Positions 11,874-23,900 of a stretch of DNA of 64,000 nucleotides are shown here, one piece after another; positions within the stretch are counted from its first letter, which is position 1, and each line of letters opens with the position of its first letter. The stretch is from Brachionus manjavacas (taxonomy: Eukaryota; Rotifera; Eurotatoria; Ploima; Brachionidae): contig JAHQIY010000009.1 in assembly GCA_019054805.1 (NCBI GenBank), positions 1,302,001 to 1,366,000 of the forward strand, given 5' to 3'. Under the pieces are notes generated by a model. It searched no databases and was not told where the DNA came from. It was given only the letters and a program-made list of their open reading frames with translations. The position numbers were made by a program, and so were the translations under genes.

Positions 11874-12209
11874 CTTTGTGAATTGTTTATTTGCACAAAG
11901 TTTAGGAAAAATTTTTTTTTATTTATTCATAAATTATATTTTAAGCTTTTTCGAAAAAATTATTCTGTCATCGTTACCTGATAATTATGCGGTATTCAGG
12001 TAAAGAAAATTTATATGAATGAAAACTCAATTTCAATGTAAAGTTCGCGTGTACCCACCAAATTTGTAAGTTTTGTTTTTACATAAATTTCATAGTTAAA
12101 AATTTAAAAAAATGATCAATTTTTAAAATCCAATTTTTTTTTAGTTTACCTTCTGGAAATTTTTCAATTAAAATTGAAAATATTACATACCAAACAAATA
12201 AATATTTCA
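11874..12209. other. AT-rich intergenic
   Basis: No gene or repeat recognised. Confidence 0.5.
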
Positions 12210-12479
12210 TTAAGGCTCAAAATTATTATCTAAGTTGTTTTCATGCATGAAAAATACAAAAATACTGATGTTAGGTATAATTTTATCTATTGATATTAAT
12301 TTTAATTTTGTTTTGACACTTATCTTTAGTGGAAAGCATTTGATGATTTTTAAGACCCGATTTTGCGCTTTTTGTATTTTGGCTTTTATTTTCTCAGTAC
12401 TTAGTCGAATAATTTTCTCATGAGTGACATTTATTTTAATATAAACAGCGAAAATTTGAAGCAATTGAAGTAAATACAA
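12210..12479 (-). mobile_element. LINE remnant, C-terminal ORF2 fragment
   Basis: 89-codon open stretch reading KIQKAQNRVLKIIKCFPLK followed by a degenerate C-terminal region, matching the same part of the LINE remnant at 2400-2600. It is 5'-truncated and lacks catalytic motifs. Confidence 0.65.
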
Positions 12480-13439
12480 AACATAAAAAAAAAATTTGTT
12501 TATTTAAAAAAAAAATCTTTTATTTTAGCAACAAAAATTTGAATTTAGAGTAGTCATAAATCTTTATAACCGATCTAACTCACAATTTATTGATTTAACT
12601 TTTCTATTGTTAATAGTTTTTTTAAGATACAATTTTTAGATAAGAGTTGTAATTCTAAAAAGAGAGAAAGCTTTATTGACTTTTTATTTTTCCTTTTTAC
12701 TTTAAATTTATAATAATCGTTTATTCAACACAATTTAGTTCTTTGTATTCTCCTCTGAAGTTAATCGAAGGTATTCAGGCCAAATTCCCTAGACTAACAT
12801 ATTTATTAAAAATACTAAGAAAAGAACTCGAGCGAATGAACCACAACCAAGGAAGTTTTTTTTCTAAAAATCTAAATTCGCATTTATTTGACCAAAGACC
12901 GATTGCCGGTCATTAATATCCTAGATACACTGTTAAATATAGCATATCTAAGCTTAAAAACAAAAAAATTATAAAAAACATTTAAGGAAAAATTGAGTTT
13001 AAAGTTAAATAAATCATCAAAATATCAATTGTCTTATCAGTTATCTTTGTCGAGTCTGAGCCATTTTAAAAGTTCATTTTTCTGCATTGAAGTATTTGTT
13101 TAATCTGTAGGACATTGTTATTTAATTCTTTACCTGCCTTAAATTCCACATCCATTCCATATTTAATATCTTTAATTTTATCAAATGTGACGCCTAGTTG
13201 ACTTTCAGATGTAATTGAATTACAAAAGTATTAAAGCAAAGTAAGGTCCATACTTTTATTATCAGATTTTTTTTTAATTAATGCTAAGGACGATTACGAC
13301 CACTTTAAAAAAAAAGCGTCATTTAAAAAAAAGTGAATAATATTAAAAGAAAGTTTTAAAATAAAAATTCGTGCTAAATAATTTAAAATTAGATAATAAA
13401 AAAGTTAAAAAAATAAAAATTTTCGTTTCAAAGCTTATC
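12480..13439. other. AT-rich intergenic
   Basis: No gene recognised. It may include unrecognisable LINE sequence belonging to the fragments on either side. Confidence 0.4.
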
Positions 13440-14351
13440 GATAAATTTTGTTGTCACATCTTAACAGGTTAAAGATGTCTCCCTTTCAGTATTCCATTTG
13501 TTGCATAATTCAAGGAGTTGATCGTGCACCTCATTGTTTTTCTTATCAGACTTGTGTTCCATTTCTAGAGAATATCTATAGAACTTGCATATTTCTATTT
13601 TGTCTAAGCTCTCATCTTCAACTACCTGATTTAGTATTTCTAATAATGTGTTGTCTCATTTAGGACTGTTGAAAGTGTTCCTAATCATATTATTTTCAAA
13701 ACGTTCTAACTAATTTGTGTTTTGTTTTTTAAATCAAAGAGTTTCACAGCCATAGAAAATACTGGCATTATGTAAATGAGTAGGGTTTAGCTTATGTTCT
13801 TATTTATCCCTAAACCTTAAATTATTTAAATCGTTTTCCTATTTCATGTGACCCTTTAAAAAAAAGTATTATTGTTAGACTTTTTTCCGCTTGTTTAGAT
13901 TATCACGGTGCTGTTTGTCTCCTGGCTTTAATTTATCTTATGATAGGTGTCTTCCGATTAAAAACCAAATAGACTGTTTTTTTTTCGGATTGAACTTTAT
14001 TTCGTTTCTATTTCCAAATTCATTGACCAGAAAATTGTGCGATTTACCTTGTTGAACGCTTTACAGGCGTCCATTGCACAAAAATATGCTCATTTTCTTT
14101 TTTTTAAAATGCCAATTGCTTGCTTGAGTGTCCAAATCGCATGAAGGCAGGATGATTTTTTTTGAACCAAACTTTTTAAGATGATCCTTGTGCTCATTTT
14201 CATTCATGCCTAATAATGGCTCAAATAAATTGCTGATTGTATACGAAATAGCCACTGGTCTAAGTTTTCCTATGTAATTGTTTAATATTTTTACACCTTT
14301 AACACTAGAAGCGACGCATTTCAATTTTTTCTTTAGCACCGGCATACGCAA
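13440..14351 (-). mobile_element. Decayed, internally deleted LINE
   Basis: On the minus strand, 14061-14351 reads through RT motifs: LRPVAISYTISNLFEPLL and a degenerate FGxKKxHS segment. Further along (about 13950-14060) come FGNRNEIKFNPKK-like residues, and at 13450-13790 the C-terminal ASIFYGCETL and FENNMIRNTFNSPK pieces. The FADD block is missing and frames shift several times. It is a dead copy, distinct from the other LINE families in the window. Confidence 0.65.
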
Positions 14352-14556
14352 AATTGTTTAAAAATATTTATTTTTTTGCTTTAAGAAGTCATTTAACGCA
14401 AAGAGGGATAAGGATAACGATGAAGAATGTTTTTTTTATTATGTTTATTTTTCAAATGATATAAAAGAAATTAAACGGAAAAATTCAAATAGTCAAAATA
14501 AATAAATTAAAATAAAATTCAAATTAACAAAAAAAAAATAATATTAAATTGTTATC

Positions 14557-15352
14557 TTGGACCGAATCTATCTCCGTCCTATCATGAGTGACCCACTTAT
14601 CTACAGCTCAACAGTAAAAGGAACTAGTAGAGCAACAGTCGCTACCTGTGACGCATGGCTTCACGAATTTCATCTCAGAATTGTCGAACTCGAAACGAAA
14701 TGCGCAGCAAAAGACATCTTGATCCAGGATCTAAGAACCGAACTAAACGAGGTTAAGGAGATGCATCTGATGGTCCGACAGTATCGTGGAGCAGCATAGT
14801 TAACGGCAACAAACCGAACGACCAGACGCAAGGCCTCATGGCCAGTGTAAGCAAAGAACTTTCTGAAAAGTCGAGGATCGAGAACAATGTAATTATATCA
14901 GGAGCCGGCATCGGAACCGAAGAAGAAGACAAGAAGAAGGTGAAGGAGATTTTGAATATTCTGAATATAGATAGGAGCAAGCTCAAGAGCCACAGACGCA
15001 TCAAAAACACCAGGAGGGACGATACTGGGGAGGACACAAGGAGGGCACTGGACATGATCGTGGTGGAGTTTAAGGACTAAGACACGAAACAGCAAACGCT
15101 ACGTAACGCCAGGAACCTTCGCGATACGGATAACTTCAAAAGTGTCTACATCAACCCGGACAGAACACCTAGCGAGAGAGCGCTGGATCGGCAGCTTAGA
15201 ATTGAACGGAATCGGCGTTATGCAGAGCTGAGTGAAGGAGACGCTGGAGGGAGGCACCGCTACGGTGTCCAATCTACAGGTCATCATAAAGCTGGCAAGA
15301 AATTTTATTGGGGCATACGGTCGAACGAGCTTCGGGAGATCTATTTCAATTA
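14557..15352 (+). pseudogene. LINE ORF1 (broken)
   Basis: Two overlapping frames: 14557-14799 carries a coiled-coil-like segment (HLRIVELETKCAAKDILIQD) and 14838-15080 an RRM-like part (NNVIISGAGIG). After a TAA at 15078-15080 the same frame continues with a C-terminal domain (FKSVYINPDRTPSERALDRQ) to 15352. One frameshift and one stop break it. ORF1 proteins of this kind bind LINE RNA; this copy cannot make a full one. Confidence 0.7.
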
Positions 15353-15390
15353 AGCGCGCCGTATATCCTTACAGCAACGACACTCCCGGC

Positions 15391-16730
15391 AATCCAACCA
15401 ATTTGTTAAAATGTTTTTATACTAATGCTAAATCTCTTGTTAATAAATGGACCGACTTCAATTATCTAATTGCCTTCCAAAACCACCCTCACGTAATCCT
15501 CATTACCGAGACATGGTTCAATGCCCTCAGCAACTGCAAACTAGACAACTACAAGCTCTTCTGCAAGAATAGGGAGGTGGTCCGTGGTGGAGGTGTCTCG
15601 ATCTATGTGCGAGGTGATGTAGAAAGCTTCGAGGCCAGTGATGCGGTCCTGAGTAACACTAGGTGCGAGCAGGTATGGTCCAACGTCAAGAAAAGATCCT
15701 CGTTGGGTGTGTCAACAGGCCTCCGTATGCTGACAGTGAGATTAACTTCGAACTCAACAAGTCCATCGGCCGTGCATGTCACCTGTGCGACTCAGCGTCG
15801 TTCAAAAGTCTCCTAGTGGCCGGGGACTTCAACTTCCCTGATATCAGCTGGACCAACGATGGAGGCTTCTGTGTTAATAAAGGTCGTCCCTCCAGTCTGA
15901 AATTTCTGAATACTTTACGTAAGAACTTCCTGTCCCAGCACATCCTCAACCCAACGCTAGGAAACAACATTCTGGGTCTTGTGATCACGAGCGACCCCGC
16001 CAGAGTCTTCCGAGTAGCCCTCGGTCCCCCCTTGGACTTCACTGAGAAGGACGGCCTGCATGCTACACTATCCTGGAACTATGAACTCCGCACCGCCATT
16101 CCCACCCCGTCCGAGTTCTCCCGCCCGGTCCTCAAACGCGGTTACTATGAGCTCTTCAGCACCCTCGTCCAAGCCAGCACCATAGCTCTGGATAAGGACG
16201 TCAACGTTGCCTACGACGAGCTAGTAAAGACCTACGCTGCCGCCTCTTGCATGGCCATCTCCAACCAAGTGCATCGTGCCCGCAAGCGCGCCAATCCCAA
16301 GTGGTTCAACGCCAACATTAAGCAGCTCACCAAAAAAAAATTTACACTCCACTGCCGGATTAGGTCAGCACCCCGCAACTCCTAGCTAAGGCTACTTTAT
16401 GCCACGGTGTGCAAACAATTCAAGACAACAGTGCGCAACGCCATCTGTAAGTTCGAATCATCGATTGTCAGAGCCTGTAAGCTCCAGCCAAAGCTTCTTT
16501 ATAATTATATAAACATCCAGAAGCAATGCAGAGACTCTATCAAAGGCCTCCTCGACCTTGAAGGCACCTTCCACACGGATAGTGTCAAGATCGCGAACAT
16601 TCTCAACGTCCAGTTCGGTAGGGTCTTCATCCCACGTCTACCATGCCTAGCCAAGCCTCTCCAGCCAATGGCATGCACCTTGCAGGAAGTGGATATCAAA
16701 GTCTTCTCGTCAGAGAATGTCCGTATTTAA
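15391..16730 (+). pseudogene. LINE ORF2 remnant: endonuclease and linker, no RT
   Basis: Open stretches at 15232-15816, 15663-16385 and 16407-16730 are one ORF2 split by frameshifts. APE endonuclease motifs visible are the TETW catalytic glutamate segment, RGGGVSIYV, AGDFNFPDISW and LVITSD. The final SDH motif is not intact (it reads EKDGLHATLSW). The sequence stops before the RT domain, with similarity lost at about 16730. Confidence 0.75.
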
Positions 16731-16870
16731 CCCTAAAATTTTTATTGTATATTTCTATCAGTGTTTTATCTCATTATGTGCAACGAGCTACCATAGGCGA
16801 CCTCTCATGTAGGACGCCTCCGCAAGCTAGTCTTGCTGTAGCTTTTTTATAATAATAAATAATAATTATA

Positions 16871-17084
16871 ATAGTCATAATCATCATTGTCTAATTCAAA
16901 ATCCTGATCCGAATCATTAGCTTCAGTGTGGACCAACATGTTAAGTTAATTTTCATTTTCAGCTCAGATTTATTTGATTAATTTTAAAAAATAATTTTTT
17001 TAGAGACTTATTTATACTCAAAAAATGATTAATAACTTAATTAATTCTAATCAGTTAAATTTAAAGGGCCATTAAAACTTTTTT
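16871..17084. other. AT-rich spacer
   Basis: Nothing recognised. Confidence 0.4.
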
Positions 17085-17392
17085 TTTTATTTGTTTTCTT
17101 ACGGAGCTAGAGTTCCTTCTGAAAAAATTAAAAAAAAATTTTAAAATAAAATAAAGTTAGATAAAATAAGATCAAAAAAAGTCAAAATAAAGTAAAATAA
17201 GTTAAAATAAAATGTATGGAAAGTAAAAAAGATATTGAAATAGGGTGTTACTTGTGACATATGTTTACATAGTTGAAACTTCAGGAAAAAAGAGGAAATA
17301 GAATGGTACGAATTACACAATGGAGTTGGGTATTCAATATATCTTGATTCGAAACCTGTTTTTGATTTATAAAAATGATGAGCTATTGACAA
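17085..17392 (-). mobile_element. 5'-truncated LINE-B 3' end
   Basis: Minus-strand copy of the last ~25 codons (GFESRYIEYPTPLCN) and the 3' UTR of the LINE family called LINE-B here, whose longer copies are at 37150-40195 and 61061-64000. It ends at the family's GAGCTxxAGxxCCTTC 3' motif. Confidence 0.85.
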
Positions 17393-17409
17393 TGAGCGTG
17401 TTTTTATTG

Positions 17410-17590
17410 CTAAATATTCTTTTGTGTCCTTTTGTGTCCTTTACTAAGTTTTCAATTATCCAAATATTCAATTAATTACATTTTTTTATTTTTCAACTTT
17501 ATTAATTTTTCTTGTATTTAAATTTGAAAATTCCCTAATAAAATTTTATTCTTAATAAGTAAAGGACACAAAAGGACATGAAAAATTTTT
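17410..17590. repeat. Inverted repeat (possible small MITE)
   Basis: TTTGTGTCCTTTTGTGTCCT at 17421-17440 recurs in reverse complement at about 17558-17582, with a loop of about 112 bp. The arms extend imperfectly outward. No target duplication is clear. Confidence 0.6.
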
Positions 17591-17620
17591 TAGTATTTAA
17601 TTTATGCTCATTATCAATCC

Positions 17621-17830
17621 ATGGATAACCTCTCTGAACTCATTCATTCTTTTCTTGAATGGATTCAAAAATTATTTGATATTATGGTTGAAGTCGTCGT
17701 TGATAAATTTAAACTCCTCGGTGTAATAATTGGTTCAAAAATCAAACAAATTAATATTTTAAAAAGATATATAAATATAATAGTAGTTATGTTAGTATTT
17801 AGTTATTCAGAAGAGATTAAAAATAAGTAA
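17621..17830 (+). mobile_element. Possible LINE RT-thumb fragment
   Basis: A 69-codon open stretch contains KFKLLGVIIGSKIKQINILK, like the LGVxxDxKL segment after the RT palm in LINEs. Too short to be sure. Confidence 0.35.
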
Positions 17831-17966
17831 AAAAATGTATAAGTAAAAATTTTTTTTTCGAATGACCAAAGCATTACAATTTTAATTAGTCAATAATATT
17901 CAATAAAAAAAGCTAAAAAAATACAAAAAAAAATAATTTTGTAAAATAGATCAGAATTTAATCCAG

Positions 17967-20900
17967 TTAATATTCAAAAAAAACATCTTTCTCAGTGTCG
18001 ATATTGTAGTAATCATACACCTTTACAACCACAGGTTGCAAATTTTCTACAGAATGAATTCTGTACATTTTCCAATTTACACAAATCCAATCAAAGTCCA
18101 GTTGATCCAAATAAAATGCTACTTTAGTTCTGTCTTCACTTTGCTCAGCCAGTTTTATCAATGAGTTTTGAGCTGATATGCCATCAAGATCCTTGTTGTG
18201 TACTTCAAAGCCAGCAAACAGCCCTGATTCAATGACAACCATGCCAGTTTCATTAAAACTTCGTGCACACGTTTCAACATGTAGAACACGATCATTTTTG
18301 TCAATTAAATTTTGTTTAAGTGCAAAAATTCTATTTCTTGTTTTAGGCACTTTGACTAAATTATAATTTTTGACCAGCTGTATTAATGCTGAACCATAGC
18401 CACTGGCTTCAATTCGAACACTACCAGCACATGTTGGCAATTTGATCTGTTGTAAAATAAGAACATTTTCCTCATTTATAGTAATGTCCTGTAAAGTCTC
18501 AGTGTCCAACGAGACAGAAATTTTTACTGAATTTTTTTCAGAAAATTTATATTTTTGGGCAAATTGGGACAAAGCTTGGAGAGCTAAAACAGTGTTTTGG
18601 GTACTTGAATATGATCCGAGTGAATTACTCTTGGCAACTAGAGCTCGGGCAATGCGAACAGACTCATCTACATCGTTTCTTAATAAATTGGTCAATAGCC
18701 AGTAACTGGCAGCCTCAATGTCCGACGACTCATTTTCTTCATCAATAAATATATTTCCATTTTGTCTTTTGTTCAATTTTTTTCCAACCAATTTAGAAGA
18801 TCGAGTTGCTTTTTTGCTCTTGGCCAAATTTAAAGCATAAGAAATGAGACTCATGGAATAGGAATTTTCTTTCACCAAAGTGACACTTTTTTCCAAGTAT
18901 TTGACCGATTTTTTGATACTTTTCAAAATGGATTTGCTTTCCAAATTGGACTCAAGTAATGATATTGTAATGTATGCAGAAATTGTTTGGTTGCTGTCCA
19001 CACCACCTTGCATGTCTTTGTGTATCACTCTTCCTGGTTCATTAAAAGAGCCGTCTGTGCGCTGTTGAGCAATTATCCATTCGGCTGCTTTGCTGATCAC
19101 ATTTTGATCAATGTTCACAAATTGGTTAGCTTGGCAAAATGACTTGAGTACAAAAGCAGTTAGCCATGAACTTCCAGAGGGGTCCGATTCGCCAAAAGCG
19201 CTGAACGAGCCATCTTTACGAGCATACTTAAGCTCATTTTGGTATCCATACACAATATTCTCTTTAGCTTCTCTTATTAATCTATCCAAATTGGAAATTT
19301 TACTTGATCCCAAGGAATAGAGATAATTTAGAGCATAAATGTTCGGAGTTAGATCGAGCATGTTTTGCTCGCCGCATCCATAAGGCCTTTTGATTAATTT
19401 ATTCAAATTGTTGAATGCTGTGCCAAGAAAATCGCCAATAAACTGAACATAACAAGATTCGGATTGATTGACAACATTTTTTGGCAGAACTATTTTTTGG
19501 ATGATGGTATGATTGGTGTTGTTTAAATTGATGAGAGTAGAGCTGGTTTCAGACTGCTCTAGACCTTCGGCTTTGACCTTGATAAATCTTTGCTCGGTAT
19601 CTCCAGCAAAATCACATTTAGCTCTCGAGCTCAATTTAAGAAGACCAATTTTTTTGGGCGAGATCACAAATTGGACTGTTTGTGCCTGACCAGCAGGGAT
19701 GGAGTCAATCAAATGAACCATATTCTTGTCAATTGACTGCCCATTGACTGTGTCGAAATCATCTGTTTTCAAAAATTCAATCGAGACATTTTTGAGTTCA
19801 AAATCAAAATAGTTGAATACCACTACTTTAAGTGGTAAAATTTCGCCTCTTGTTAAACTTGTAGGCAAAATCATGGAAACAAAAAATGGTTTAAATGTGG
19901 TAATCTTGAAAAAAATTGGCTTGGTTATTAAAGTTAAATTATTAAACTCAGATTGGAATTGAAAAATTGGACAAAATAAAAATCATTATAAAAAATCGAT
20001 CTTGTTAACAGGATGAAACAATATAAATTAATTAAAAATTAAATTAAACTGGTCATATTTTAGCTCTTGATTTGAAAGATTATAAAATTTACAGAAAATA
20101 AGATCCTAAAATAAAAAGCATTTTGATGCAAAATATAAAAAATTCAAAATTCTCACAAAAAAAATGATAAGATTTTTTTATAATGAGAACCATTTTTAGC
20201 TGATTGATCAAGTCATTTTGAATTGATTAGAATAAAATATCATATTTGATACATATTAATTTGAAGTTTTTTTTTCATTAATTATCAAATTCTTTAAGAA
20301 AGGAGCCTAGAACAAAAATTACAAATTTTAAAATTAAATATTTTAGAATAATTGCCTAGATACTATAAAAAATTTCTTAATAAAAATTATCTGGATATCG
20401 AATTTTATTTTGTTCAAGGTAAAAAGCGTCCTCTTAATAAAAAATCTGACCATATTTAAAGATTGCAGTATGTTTAACATTTCACAAAAATTGAAAAACA
20501 TTTTCATCCCATTTCTCTACCTCTCTTTCTAAAATCGCACCGGTAATTTTTAAAAATAATGCAAAAAATTTAAAGTTTTGATAAAAATTAACTGATGGTT
20601 AAATTTCAAAAAGAATGTCAGAAAAAAAAAATTTTTTGACTTAAATCAAAATTGTTTATAATTCGCGAGAGTTTAATCTTGAGTAAAACCGGTTTTTAAG
20701 TAAAAATTAATGAAGACATTCCATGGCGAGTGCTATTTAAAATTTTGTCCGAAATCATTTTTTTGTAATTTTTCCTAAATTTTATTTAAAAAAAAAAATC
20801 ATTCTTCATTGGATTTTAGCCATTAAATTTATTCTCAAAAAAACTTTTTATTTTTCTCTTGTTTTTAGACTTTGTGATTCATTTTTAAATATAAATTGAA

Positions 20901-23900
20901 TTTTGAAATTTTCAATCAAAGTTTGAATTTTATTTAAATTACATGCAGAATAATGGTGGAATAAAAAAGGGATATAATTTAATTTGAATGATTGTCTATG
21001 TGATACGATCTTTCATTTTAATTTTATTTTAAACTTTAAGCAAAATTTTTGAAAATAAAAATTAATAATTATTTTTTAACGCTTCAACTATTTCTTACGA
21101 TCATAGTTTCTAATAAATGATCTGAGTTTAGTATTTGTGATTTAAAAACAATTCAGATTTAAATAGAATTTACTCATTCGAGTCTATTGCGTTATGTGAT
21201 CACTGGTTAACATAAAAGGTGAACCAACTTACCCAACCTAAATAGGTGATCAGTTGTGTTCACTTATTAGGTGAACCAAAAATATGTGTACTAATTAATT
21301 AAAATATTTTTCAAAATGATCACCTAAATTAAATTGTGTTCACCTAAAATGATACTTACCAAAAAAATTCTGACAAAGTAAATAAAAATTTGATTTTTCA
21401 AAATTTTAGCTTTAATAAATAGTCATCTAATTTAAAAAAATGCAAAAATTTCGCACTAAAAATATTAAAATTACAATAAAATGCTTTTAAAATTACAATA
21501 AATATTTTTCTGGCTCACCTATAATTCAAAAAAATTAAAAAATAAATTTTGATTTTCGAAATAATTTTTTTTTTAAACATATTTTTGGTTCACCTAATAA
21601 GTGAACACAACTGATCACCTATTTAGGTTGGGTAAGTTGGTTCACCTTTTATGTGAACCAGTGATCACATAACGCAATAGACCCACTCATTCATATCTAA
21701 ATAATTCTTATCTGAGTTTTATGAATAAATAGAATATTAAATAGCTAAAACAATAAAATGAAGAATCCTTTTGAAAATAAGATTTAAATCAATATCTTTT
21801 GCTTGTATTAAAGAACTTATAATAATAAAACAAATTTTTTTAAATTTGAATCTTTAATTTCTGGTAATTTTGTTCTTATTTGTATATTTTTGAAAGATAA
21901 ATCATATTTAATAAATTTTATAAAAACTCGCGTAAAATAAAAGAAAAGTAAGTTAAAAAAATTAAGATCATACTTGAGTTTTGTTTGCAATAGCTAATCC
22001 ATGTTGTTGATTCAAAGAAAAGCCCGAAACTACCCAACTAGTGATCGTGTCCGGTATCACTGATGAAATACTGAAGTTTTCTTTATCTCTTTTTAATGAG
22101 AGTGGTCAAAAATTTTAAAATTCAAAACTTATTTTAGTAAGTACCCGTTTTTAAAAGTGTCCCAAATCCAAATTTCTCTAAAATCTTTTCTAATTTGATC
22201 ACTTTTGTCAGCCGAAGCACCATAATTCAAATCTTCCTTGAAAACAACATTTTCCATTGGAAAATTTTGATAAACTGGATAAATATCTAATCAAACAAAA
22301 TTAGATTTTAATTAAATAAAACCTAAATTACCTATTAGAGTTGAATTTAAACTTTCCAAATTGGTCAGCACCACAAGCCCTTCATTCTTTTTTAATTGAA
22401 CATTTTTAGTTTTGCAAATTTGACAAATTTTGATCAAAATTACATTTAAATCAAGCATAGCTTTAGATCTTTGCCAAAATCCTGGAAACCGTCTCGGAAC
22501 AAAAGCATCCTCCATTGGAAAATAATTAGATTGGTAGTAGGGATTTAGCTTCAGTTGATTTATCTGTTGGCCGAATTGATCTGTAGTCAATTCGTTTGTC
22601 TCTTGAATCAGCTCTAAACTTTTATCAATCACACACAAAGATATATACGAGCTGCCTTTGGTCTTCATAGTTAAATCTACCAAATCTCCAGGCCTGACCA
22701 CTTCAGATCCAAATGATAAACTCAGCTAAAATTAAATTATTAAATATAATGTCATTATATTATATATATTATATATTAAAATTAAAGCATAATTAAAATT
22801 TTATTTTGTTTATAAGGCTAATTTTTGTTTTCTAATTTTAAAGTTAAATTACATAATTTTCTGTCGGCTGTGATAATTCAAATTGATAGGTAGCTGTGGT
22901 GACATTGCTGTGCTCATTTAAAAAGTAGACAACAAGACTGGAAAATGGACCAAATCTCTGATCGAGTTGTATTTGAATATCACTTTCATCACACAGCTCA
23001 AAAATTTCGTTTTCAATAATCGAAAGTTTTGACAAAACCTTGAAAAAATATTTTTTTTTAAATTTTCTTTATTTATTTAAAACAATTACTATGTAACGAG
23101 CAATGTAGCATTCTTGATCAGATTGAAGTCTTGAAATTCGGAATTTTAAGAGCGATTGAGTTGTCACAGACTGATCCTGGTTCAACCAATTAATGTTCAA
23201 TTGCTCGATTGATGGTAAAATTGTTTCATCAGTGGGAAATGGTTTATCAATTATAATATCTTTTCTTTTTTTGTACAAATAGATTCTTGTTACTTGTTTT
23301 TCAGCGTCGACTGGAGAAATCTGAGCAAAAATTAAAAATGAATGAACAATTTTTGAAAAAATTACCAAAATTTCAATAAAATTAATGGTTTCATCTGATA
23401 CTATAAATTCTATCTTAGCCGAACCATTTAGATCGGTTTTAAAGAGAATTTTTTGTTCTGAATCATGTTTTATTGAATAATTTATTTTTTGTCTTAGAGT
23501 GCTTTCAAAAGCTTTGTTTGAGTATGGTTTGCCATCAGAGGCCCAAGTAGCTTTCACCTTTAACTAAAATAGATTTTTTTATTTGAATCTAAATTTTACA
23601 TTCAGAGTATTAGTTTTATTTAGTTCAAACTCATATAAATCACTACTTATGTAGTACTCGGTCTCAATGATAGAAAACGTTACAGTTTGGGTGACATTTT
23701 CACCTGAATATTGATCAATAAATGTAATTTTTGCATCATAATAGCCGCTAATTTCACTCAAGACTAAATTTTCTGAAAAATTTAATTTTCCATCAACCAT
23801 CTATTTAATTAATGACTTTTTGTATCAATATATTCTGTTAAAAAAAAGATAATACTTTAAATGAAAAAAGTCCTTCTTCAACAACTCCTTTTGAAGAGAT

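Larger units (their letters stand above)
14540..16870 (+). mobile_element. GC-rich CR1-like LINE lacking its RT domain
   Basis: This block is far richer in G+C than everything around it. In order it carries an ORF1 (14557-15352), an APE-type endonuclease (about 15400-16100), the linker to RT (to 16730), then jumps to a 3' UTR ending in an AATAAT-type tail at 16850-16870. The whole reverse transcriptase is missing, so the copy is an internal deletion. The AGDFNFPDISW motif and the tail are typical of CR1-clade elements. It was probably added recently relative to its AT-rich neighbours, or comes from a family with different base use. Confidence 0.85.

Noticed and set aside
13448..13663. 71-codon plus-strand frame
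   Set aside because: The opposite strand gives recognisable LINE C-terminal motifs, so this frame is a shadow.
18178..19320. Plus-strand open frames antisense to the large A2M exon
   Set aside because: Antisense shadows of the conserved thioester region.
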